From contig NC_086386.1 of the NCBI RefSeq assembly GCF_036588685.1, positions 75,948,682 to 76,012,681 of the forward strand: 64,000 nt of DNA, read 5' to 3'. The notes under the pieces were generated by a model. That model saw only the letters and a program-made list of their open reading frames with translations, had not been told where the DNA came from and searched no databases. Positions 56,225-64,000 of this stretch are shown piece after piece. Both the position numbers and the translations under genes were made by a program. How positions within the stretch are numbered: the stretch's first letter is position 1; each line of letters starts with the position of its first letter. This DNA is from Mytilus trossulus (Eukaryota > Mollusca > Bivalvia > Mytilida > Mytilidae).

Positions 56225-56650
56225 TGCCCCACTCGCACTATCATTTTCTATGTTCAATGGACCGGGAAAATTGGGGTCAAAACTTTAATTTGGAATTAAA
56301 ATTAGAAAAATCATATCATAGGGAACATGTGTACTAAATTTCAAGTTGATGTAACCTTAACTTCATCAAAAACTATCTTGACCAAAAACTTTAACCTGAA
56401 CTTCGCACTATCATTTTCTATGTTCAGTGGACCATGAAATTGGAATCCAAACTATAATTTGGCATTAAAAGTAGAAAGATCATTTAATCAGGAACATGTG
56501 TACTAAGTTTCAAGTTGATTGGACTTCAACTTCTTCAAAACTACCTTGACCAAAAACATTAACTTGAAGCGAACGGACGCACAGACGGACGGATGACCGG
56601 AGGCACAGACCAGAAAACATAATGCCCCTCTACTATCGTGGGTGGAGCAA
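56225..56650 (+). repeat. Tandem-core element 3: two ~165-bp units and a GACGGA tail
   Basis: Starts GTACACGGATGCCCCACTCG. The unit CGCACTATCATTTTCTATGT ... GGAACATGTGTACTAA(A/G)TTT CAAGTTGAT ... TTGACCAAAAAC occurs at 56237-56400 and 56405-56565. The end is GGACGCACAGACGGACGGAT and CATAATGCCCCTCTACTATC. I recognise it as a common bivalve repeat. The layout matches 26095 and 44295 although the sequences differ. Confidence 0.75.
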
Positions 56651-56899
56651 AAAAGGAGTCGCATTATACAAAAAGAACGTTCTAACGCTTAAGCAGAAAA
56701 TAAAGTGAGAACGTCATGGCTAGGAAACAAATGCAAACTGAGACCGATTAATGAAGGAGCTAAAATATTTTCTATTTTATTTTCAAAAGCAAATGCATAG
56801 TAAAGACTTTTTAAAATAGCTCTATTGACCAAAAGCCAAACAGTTAATATGTTTGCATGTGTATATTGATTTTTCAGTGAGATCTCTTCTTATTTGTTC

Positions 56900-57052
56900 A
56901 GTAAATGTATTTTGGGTCCTCAATGCTCTCCAATTTTGTATTTATTTGGCTTTTTAAATATTTTGATCTGAGCGTCACTGATGAGTCTTATGTAGACGAA
57001 ACGCGCGTCTGGCGTATAAAATTATAATCCTGGTACTTTTGATAACTAATTA
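56900..57052 (+). repeat. Family D repeat ending just before the BTB start codon
   Basis: GGTCCTCAATGCTCTCCAAT, GCGTCACTGATGAGTCTTAT, GTAGACGAAACGCGCGTCTG, TTTTGATAACTAATTAGAAT. The match ends within about ten bases of the ATG at 57060, so the BTB gene's 5' UTR or upstream intron end is repeat-derived. Confidence 0.75.
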
Positions 57053-57059
57053 GAATATT

Positions 57060-58679
57060 ATGGAAGCAAATTCTGATTGGCAAATAGAGAAATCACTCTG
57101 CGATCGAATGAAGTATATGTTGAACAACCAACTGATATGTGACGTCACTTTCCACGTCGGAATAGACAAAACACCAAACAAGGCTCATAAATATATGCTG
57201 ACTAGTTCCAGTCCTGTTTTTTACAGCATGTTTGAAGGACCACTGGCAGAGAAAGGGACTGTTGAAATAGTTGATCTAGAACCGGAATGTTTTCAAATGA
57301 TCTTGCAGTAAGTTCCAACTAGAGCGCTTTGTATTGTTTCGCGAGTTATTACCCCTTTATAAAAAAGTTGTTCACATGGTGATCTTATGCGCCCGAAACA
57401 AGCGTCAAGTTATGCACCCAGATAAAATGTGTATGTGATATATAATAAAATCTAAGATTCCTACTATAATGCAATACAGATTATTGGAAACTAGTATGCC
57501 TGCATTTCTTTTTATGTCTTGATAGAGGTTTGCTGCTCAAAATAGAAGCTCTTAAACCAAGAGTTCCAAATGGTGAAGTTGAAATCATTCCTTTTTTAAT
57601 TTTACGGACGCCATTACGAGTTGGTTGACCTTTATTGAATTACCGTTTCACAAATGATATCGGATATGTTCCTTATGTCGTAACTATAATCCACTTCCCT
57701 TTCATGAGTGTGACCTACCGAATTAGACTATTTATCGGATTCATATACTATGAGCAACACGATGGGTGCCACATGTGGAATGTCAAGATAAAATCACTGG
57801 TGGACAATCACGCAGTTTAAGATAGTAATGTACACATGAAAAGGAATTACCACTTCTTTCTACAATATTTTCTCTTTCCACAGGTTTATATATACAGATA
57901 CTATTACTGTGGATTCTAACAATGTAAGGAATCTATTATATGGATCAGAAAAGTATATGCTACAATTGTTAGCAGATGAGTGCAACGCGTTTTTAACATA
58001 ACATGTTAATGTGAATGATGCATGTCTTGTTCTACAAACAGCACACGACTTCAACATGGAAGACTTAAAAACGAAAGTTTTGAATTTCATTTTCATCAAA
58101 GGAAGTGATGTTCTTAATTCAAAAGATTTTATTAATTTGTCAGCGGAATGTCTAAAACTATTACTCAGTTCGGATAAGTTCTGTTGCGAAGAAAAACAAA
58201 TTTTCCAAAAAATGCTACAGTGGGGGCAAAATAAATGCCATAATAAAAGTTTACCAGCAACGGACGAGAATGTAAGAGAATGTCTTGGTGGTCTGTTATA
58301 TCTCATACGTTTTCCAGTCATGACACCTCAGTATTTTACAGAAGAAGTTTCTTGCAAAAGTTTACTAACCGCGACTGAGAAAGTAAACGTTTATCAACAT
58401 TTTAATTATAAAACAACCGATATTTTCCCTTCAAACAAACGATTATCTAAATTCAAGGTTGGCATAGGCGTATCTGAAAGGCTGAAATGTAAAACGGAAC
58501 TGAAATTGACAACGGAACAGAAACAGAAAACAGAACAGAAGCCAGAAAAGGAAATGGAAACAAGTAGATTTTTTGTATTTTTCTTTCTGTTATTTTTGCT
58601 CATTTGCATGTTGTATATGGACAATCTCAAGTTTACATATGAAATGAATAAATTTAAGAACAAAACTTTGGAAAGGTAA
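57060..58679 (+). CDS. BTB-BACK protein with C-terminal membrane segment, in-frame stop
   Basis: Exons 57060-57307 and 57884-58679, donor GTAAGT, acceptor TTCCACAG, phase restored (Q83). BTB fold residues ~20-115: LICDVTFHVG, NKAHKYMLTSSSPVFYSMFE, VEIVDLEPECFQMILQFIY. A TAA at 57999-58001 (codon 122) interrupts the frame just before NDACLVLQTAHDFNMEDL, then BACK continues (LLYLIRFPVMTPQYFTEEVS). No Kelch or PHR domain follows. Instead there is a Lys/Glu/Gln repeat (KTEQKPEKEME) and a hydrophobic helix 312-328 (FFVFFFLLFLLICMLYM). BTB-BACK proteins are usually Cul3 substrate adaptors; this one would be membrane-anchored. The stop makes it a pseudogene, a null allele or a sequencing error. Otherwise both exons are clean. 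Confidence 0.75.
57530..57785 (+). mobile_element. Family A tail, copy 7, in the BTB intron
   Basis: GAGTTCCAAATGGTGAAGTT, TTTTACGGACGCCATTACGA, CAAATGATATCGGATATGTT, ACGATGGGTGCCACATGTGG. Starts earlier than most copies and is cut off right after the CACATGTGG landmark, so it lacks the T-rich end. Sense to the gene. Confidence 0.75.
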
Positions 58680-59069
58680 AATATTGAAATAAATGATGAA
58701 AGATGAAAAACCAAGTTATCTAATAATGGCATGCATATTGAGCACAATTTAATTGCGTAAACCACTAGCAATTGTGTCTATAGTTCATATTCCCTTTTTG
58801 CATTCTTGACAGTGAACGTCTTACATGCGAGCAATTCACTAGTCCATTTGAATTTTCTGATATCCCCGACTAGATAGGTGTGGAGTAAACAAATGTTTGG
58901 GGAGATGCTTTCTATCATTTTTCTTTTAATCTTTTTTAATTGCCTTTTTAAAGTATTATATAAATATATAAGTTTGCTGTTCTTTATACATGTTAGAATG
59001 TGACATTCACAAATGACTCATTATGTAGGAGCATTTTATGTGGCCGAGCATCTTCCAGAGAAGTTAATA
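58680..59069. other. BTB 3' flank, nothing recognised
   Basis: Likely 3' UTR. AATAAA occurs at about 58688 (GAAATAAATG), only ten bases after the stop. Confidence 0.3.
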
Positions 59070-59180
59070 TAAAAACGAAAATATGATATGATTGCAAAAT
59101 AGACAACTTCTCCACAAGTGACCAAATGACACAGACATTAATATGTATATGTCACAGCACGGCCTTCAATTATAGAAGTA
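59070..59180 (-). mobile_element. Family B tail fragment, copy 6
   Basis: AAAATATGATATGATTGCAA, AATGACACAGACATTAATAT, CACAGCACGGCCTTCAATTA. Diverged, truncated. Confidence 0.55.
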
Positions 59181-59893
59181 GTTTACCGGTATCAATTGAC
59201 ATATATCAGTGCGCTGCTGTTTATGCATCAGGTATTAAGGTGGTGGAATTGTTGAAACGGGTGACTGATAATAGGTGCTAGTTCATTTGATAATTGCGTT
59301 AGTACTTTAGTTGGTTTTTTTTCCGTCTCATCCACAAGCTTTTGGTGTATTTAATATTTTTTTCTCATCGTTACTCAACTCATTTTTATGTCTTTTAATT
59401 TGTATAAAATGTTTTTTTCAAGTGTTTAATCCTCCGTTTATGACTTCTAAATAGATACACGAATGTATTTTTAAATGAATGATTCTGCTCTGTCACAGCT
59501 GGTCAACTAGCTTTTAGAGTGTTTGCTCTTCAGTAAATTTGATCAGTTTTTGGTATTTTAAGCATTTAATGTGAAAAACGCCTTTTCGATGCGCTTGAGA
59601 TTAGCATCCCCCCATTTTTAGTTAAGTTTTCTTGTTTTCTATATTGTGATTTGTTGACTTTTCGGGGTTTTTTTTGTAATGACAATACCGACTTATACGG
59701 ATGACTTTAAAATATTATGTCGTTTAACTGTATTTGCAGTTGCCTTTATTTCGGTTAATCCAGACGTCCATTCGGAACCACTTCTAATAAAACAAAACTG
59801 AAAAACACAAATACAAGAAAAGTCCTTAACTTTACATGTGTAAACCAATACGAGATTAGTATTTGTCTTTTTATTGTTGAGTAAAACAAAATC
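59181..59893. other. 3' flank of the Cys-loop receptor gene
   Basis: No recognisable feature. Because the receptor gene runs leftwards its 3' UTR should lie here. Confidence 0.3.
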
Positions 59894-60148
59894 CTACTTA
59901 AGATAAAAACTCCAATAAAGAAAGTTGAGTAAAATAAAGACTAGAGGAAAGAGTACCCGAGACACTCTGTCAATTTGACTGACACTGTTTCTATGCTTTC
60001 GTCTTTTGAATTGTCTTCGGTTCTTAATACGTAAGCTTGATAACCATACACGGAGACGACTTTCACCTCGACAAAGGAAAACTCGATTACTAGGAGTATT
60101 TGTTTCTGGATGGAAAGATTGGTTGTGAGGTTTTCCATTCCTTTTGTG
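59894..60148 (-). CDS. Receptor exon: distal loop and M4, stop codon
   Basis: Acceptor TTCATTTCAG above 60148, phase 0. HKRNGKPHNQSFHPETNTPS, a basic stretch (RIKNRRQFKRRKHR), then QIDRVSRVLFPLVFILLNFL and YWSFYLK before TAG. The stop four residues after M4 is normal for the family. Confidence 0.85.
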   Translation of the reverse strand, partial: HKRNGKPHNQSFHPETNTPSNRVFLCRGESRLRVWLSSLRIKNRRQFKRRKHRNSVSQIDRVSRVLFPLVFILLNFLYWSFYLK

Positions 60149-62773
60149 CTGAAATGAATAAAATAAAAACAAATACCAAATTAGTGAAGCGTTAGAAAAT
60201 ACAATAACTTTATTGTCAATTCGTATGGAATTATACATACTTTTCATTTTCTTGTCCAATAACATTTTAGTTTTTAGTGAGGTTCGTTTTGTTCAGTCTT
60301 TAGTTTTCTATGTTGTGTTTTGTGTACTATTGTCTGTATATTGGTCTATATTAAAGCCATGTCGTTGTCTGTTGGTTTTTTGTACATATAAGTTTGAATG
60401 TCCCTATCATATCTTTCGCCCCTCTTAGTTTTCAGTGTATCATCTTTTGATCCAGACGACGAGGAAGGAAGCAGATTGTGTCGAGAAGACATCATACTTG
60501 CTATTATTTTCAGTATGAGTCGTGCATTTTTTTTTATATATCTACAATCTGTTATGTTTTGTTAGTGTGTTTTGTTCTATTAATGTGGTTGTTGTTTAGT
60601 ATCAAATTGAAAGGCAAACGATTACGGGAACACATCTTTGTTATCGGACATAATATTATGTATCGGTAGGGTGGATGACAATAATATTTTTTTCTAATTC
60701 CAGATTTCACTCTGTCAGATTCCGCTATATGATATGTTATTGATATTATTCTTACTGAAGCCTCGTCTTCAGATTCCTCGTCTTCTTCGTCGTTATCAGT
60801 TGGTGAGGGCTCGACATCTCCATGGCCATGTTTTGTAAAACGATGAACTACTGCAAACTGCACAATCGCACTCAGAATAAAAACAAAGCATAAGGCAATA
60901 TACAAATCTAATGCTGTTGCATATTTAACACGAGGTAGATCACTTCGGCTGTCCAGCGCTAAGAAAGCCATGGTCAATACTGTCGTCGTACCTTAAAATA
61001 AATACAATAATTTTCTGGTTCTTTATTACCTTGATGATATAGGGTTGTCGCATGAATATTGGGAAATATTGTTCCTAGTATAATTTTATATCGCACGAGC
61101 TTGCGAGTGCAATATATGTTCTACGAGGAACATTTTTCCCAAATATTCATGCAAGAAGCCTTTTATTGTAGTATAGCAATATAATATTTGAGAGTAAAAA
61201 TTGGTTTAAACTAAGATTTTGTCGTTGATGACGTCATGAATTTAGATTTATTGCACTAGTGCTATTAGAATTTTTGCACACTAACGATTGGTTACTTTCT
61301 GTGGGAAATATTATATTGCTATGCAATAATTTCATTTTCAGTAAACAAAAATCATCATACATATGTTCGCATTTTTGTCATTGTCTTCATAGTTTAGATT
61401 GCAACGATTTATCTGTGTTTGAAATACTGTCCATTCAGTCGTATTTAACGTCGCAATAAACATAATTTTCTTGTTCAACTTGTCAAAGTCAGAATCCGGT
61501 TCCGCTATCCTCGGATATTTCTTAACAATGAAGAAACACATTTATGAAACTGTGTTAATTCCACATGACGTTGGTTTCAACTCTGGATTTTGTATTAAAG
61601 TGGATTCAAATTAAAACGTTTAATCCCGCTGCAAATGTTTGCACCTGTCCTAAGTCAGGAATCTGATGTACAGTAGTTGTCGTTTGTTTATGTAATATAT
61701 ACGTGTTTCTCGTTTCTCGTTTTGTTTATATAGATTAGACCGTTGGTTTTCCCGTTTGAATGGTTTTACACTAGTAATTTTGAGGCCCTTTATAGCTTGT
61801 TGTTCGTTGTGAGCCAAGGCTCCGTGTTGAAGGCCGTACTTTAACCTATAATGGTTTACTTTTTAAATTGTTATTTGGATGGAGAGTTGTCTCATTGGAA
61901 CTCACACCACATCTTCCTATATCTATCAAATGCTTGTTTTAGTTTTCAGTGGTGTATGTAGTGGTAACATCATTTAAAAATGTCTGTTTTGTACTAGAAT
62001 TTCATGTCTATCCTTTGTCATCAAACACATGTTGGTTTTTTTTTTTGTAAAATATTCATTTTCGGGTTTTTCATTCTGTGTTGTGAATTTTTCTCTCCTG
62101 TTATTTAAGTTATTCCGAGTGGGAAAGAAACGTACAAATAAAAATAAAGGTTAATATACGTATAATCAAAGTAGTAAAATCAAGTCAATATTCAATAGAA
62201 ATCGGTCTGTACCAATAATTTGCGATGTCATAGATATCCAGGCACGGATAAAAGCGCTTTATCATAAAATGAATATAAAACTAAATGTATATGATAGTGG
62301 GGTGCATTTTTAGTGTATAAAATTAGATTTAATAACGTGTCTTGAGATGAACTCGTTGGATTATATAAATGTCATGTATTTTACTAGAGATACAGATGTG
62401 ATGTTGAAAAGCAATATCAATATTCTCCACCCTTTACTTGATATTACAATTACACAGGACTGTTTTACGTGTTGCTTAGCCAAATTTTATATGTATTGTT
62501 CTTTGTTCTGTTCTATGTCATTTCTTCGGGTTTGTTTGTTTTTGTTTCTATGGCATTGTCAGTTTGCTTTCGACATATGAGTTGTAATATCCGTTTGGAT
62601 CTTTCTTTTACTACACTTACCTAAGGCTATTCTGTCTGAGGTAGCTTCTCTATTTATCCAAAATGATACCCATGATAAAATAACAAGTAACATACACGGT
62701 ACAAATATATTTATCACAAAGTAACCCGTATGTCGTCTTAGATTGAAATAAACTGTCAGCATGGATTGTCGGA
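59894..62773 (-). CDS. Cys-loop chloride-channel-type receptor subunit, last three exons
   Basis: Complement of 62621-62773, 60756-60991 and 59894-60148, all with GT/AG junctions and agreeing phases; 213 residues to a TAG stop. The ligand-binding half lies beyond the window. Visible: M1 (GYFVINIFVPCMLLVILSWV), M2 across the first junction (DRIALGTTTVLTMAFLALDS), M3 (ALDLYIALCFVFILSAIVQF), an acidic then basic cytoplasmic loop, and M4 (SRVLFPLVFILLNFLYWSFY). The pattern is that of GABA-A/glycine receptor family anion channels of the plasma membrane. FAVVHRFTK after M3 and the SDR just before M2 remind me of insect GRD/CG8916-type subunits. Ligand cannot be told from this part. Confidence 0.88.
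60270..60430 (+). mobile_element. Family A tail, copy 8, in a receptor intron
   Basis: TTTTTAGTGAGGTTCGTTTT, TTTAGTTTTCTATGTTGTGT, AAGCCATGTCGTTGTCTGTT, AATGTCCCTATCATATCTTT. Antisense to the receptor gene. Confidence 0.7.
60756..60991 (-). CDS. Receptor exon: rest of M2, M3 and acidic loop
   Basis: Acceptor TTATTTTAAG above 60991, donor GTAAGA below 60756. Completes Gly, then TTTVLTMAFLALDSRSDLPR and VKYATALDLYIALCFVFILS. Ends with a run of acidic residues (DNDEEDEESEDEAS) in the M3-M4 loop. Confidence 0.87.
61050..61152. repeat. Long hairpin E in a receptor intron
   Basis: GCATGAATATTGGGAAATAT TGTTCC on the left pairs with GGAACATTTTTCCCAAATAT TCATGC on the right. The inner part is less perfect (TATAATTTTATATCGCAC with GTGCAATATATGTTCTACGA). 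Loop region GCACGAGCTTGCGAGTGC. A further inverted pair lies outside it: TATAGCAATATAATATTT near 61172-61189 and AAATATTATATTGCTAT near 61305-61321. Confidence 0.85.
61605..61925 (+). mobile_element. Family B tail, copy 7, in a receptor intron
   Basis: CCCGCTGCAAATGTTTGCAC, GTAGTTGTCGTTTGTTTATG, CCCGTTTGAATGGTTTTACA, GAGAGTTGTCTCATTGGAAC. Antisense to the receptor gene. Confidence 0.75.
62500..62605 (+). mobile_element. Family A tail fragment, copy 9, in a receptor intron
   Basis: TTCTATGTCATTTCTTCGGG, CTATGGCATTGTCAGTTTGC, TTTCGACATATGAGTTGTAA, CGTTTGGATC. Diverged. It ends only some 15 bases before the splice donor of the M1/M2 exon and is antisense to the gene. Confidence 0.6.
62621..62773 (-). 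CDS. Receptor exon: M1 and start of M2
   Basis: Acceptor CTAATTTCAG above 62773, donor GTAAGT below 62621. Encodes RQSMLTVYFNLRRHTGYFVI through REATSDRIAL, ending in the first base of a Gly codon. The conserved Pro in M1 (FVPCMLL) is present. Confidence 0.85.
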
Positions 62774-64000
62774 CTGAAATTAGATTCAATATAATAATCA
62801 AAATACTGATTAAAAAGGTTGAAATCACTGAATTCGATAAAAACACGGACATACGTACGTGTATATTTCCATAACTGTGAAAGTGTGATACGTGTCATAA
62901 TTAAAATGTGCACATGATCACGATAAAAATAAAATTCAATCAGGTAGTCTATTGGACATCTTTAGAATTAGTTGCATTTCCGTCACAAGCTTTGGTGTAG
63001 TGAACATCATTCGCTTAGGGGCCTCATAACCTATGTACCATGTTGAGCGATTGATTGAACAATTAGTATACTATATACCACAAATTTTTCGACAAATTGA
63101 ATTATTGTAATTGCTCGCCAAGACTGCTGTAATTAGCGAATTGTTATTAAGTACCTATATAACAAACATTATTTCTATAGTTTATCCTTCTTAATGATGA
63201 TCCCCAGGACGCTTGATGAAATTTAATAGTGCAGGGATACAGGCGATCCCCTATATCTGGAAAAGGATGTCATAAAGACGATAATGGAAGGGGTCGTCTA
63301 TTGGACTAAATGCCGAGTTTTTTATATAACTAAAGTGCCGAGAGTGGAGAAATATCGTACAACACGGGTTATAGTGGTAGCATCTGTTTCTCTGATAATT
63401 TTAATCCATCTGTTTCAAAGATTTGAAGGAAGTTGACAATGTGTACTTTTTCTGTGACGTCATCAGGCAAGGTCGCCTTCTTCATGACGTCACAATAGGA
63501 AAGTTCAGAGGAAACAATGAAAATTAATGTCACAATTAGAATAGAGCGAAATGATGTTATCTTTTATTGTTTAAATTGTTTTTTATGAAATAGTTTGTTT
63601 CTCTTTTAAATAAGTATTAAACATTGCAAGTCGCCACTTCGCCTTATCTCTCCAAGACGAACGTCTGTAGAATTGTACATTCCAGAATAATTTGAAAATG
63701 TACAGCTTGTGTATATGTAGACTAACTAAGCAATATGCATAGTGTATAAATCTTGAAAGTTTGATGAACTGAAGACACAATGTCCATGTTCATTTAATAC
63801 CGAACCAACATTTGGTGTTTATTTTTACAGAACATTGCCTTTGATTGACAGCGATGAATTTCATTACTTAGATATACAACGTTGTAAAATATTGACTGCA
63901 ATCAATTCAAATTAAACAGATTGGTGTTAAATCACTGCTTTGATTTTGTATCAAACTTCCTCGAAACTAGTAGATATCACTAGCTAGCTTTTCCATTCAT
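62774..64000. other. Receptor intron or 5' side, no exon recognised
   Basis: The ligand-binding-domain exons expected upstream (to the right on this strand) were not found before the window ends. The minus ORF 63583-63780 contains SSWRDKAKWRLAMFNTYLKE, which has a retroelement flavour but no firm identity. Confidence 0.35.

Noticed and set aside
58406..58771. 121-codon minus ORF
   Set aside because: Antisense to the BTB gene's second exon. Its hydrophobic look comes from the reversed Lys/Glu-rich tail.

Overview
The window looks like AT-rich nuclear DNA of a bivalve mollusc, most likely a mytilid mussel. Genes are sparse, small-exon and intron-containing with GT/AG junctions. The repeat tails are ones I recognise from mussel sequence, such as the tail ending GACTGTCCCTTTGGTATCTT and the block containing GACGAAACGCGCGTCTGGCG. 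Species assignment is inference. There are no bacterial-style operons, rRNA genes or CRISPR arrays. All exon models below come from reading ORFs and splice signals by eye, without RNA evidence.

Layout. 1-9190 is a graveyard of retroelements: jockey/RTE-like LINE remnants, a reverse transcriptase with a YMDD box, and a two-ORF L1/Tx1-like LINE split by a TA-flanked Tc1-like transposon. 9190-24200 is gene-poor. It holds a 21-bp minisatellite, a hAT-like element nested in another repeat with an 8-bp target duplication, and a 1.4-kb bivalve-type repeat. 24216-32597 (minus) is a ninjurin-like gene with a chain of six short phase-0 exons before its membrane exon. 33985-39400 is a retroelement tail split by a 4.08-kb insertion. 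The insertion carries a two-exon, 530-codon Crypton-type tyrosine recombinase (minus) and is flanked by TTGTT on both sides. 41827-43444 (minus) is a second ninjurin-like gene. 44-57 kb is mainly repeats and long hairpins. 57060-58679 (plus) is a BTB-BACK gene with a C-terminal membrane segment and an in-frame stop. 59894-62773 (minus) is the 3' half of a GABA-A/glycine-type Cys-loop receptor subunit.

The most unusual biology is in the ninjurin-like pair. Both predicted proteins keep the ninjurin core and both transmembrane helices. Between the helices, on the side expected to be cytosolic, both carry a Cys-rich module (CCCC..KK..CQCPxCH) that I do not know from vertebrate or insect ninjurins. 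One paralog also has an array of symmetrical small exons that could be skipped without changing frame. Other highlights are the Crypton-type insertion with a reconstructable empty site and recurring CGTGGTAAAAT motifs, a group of long hairpins, and a tRNA-shaped sequence inside the Crypton intron.
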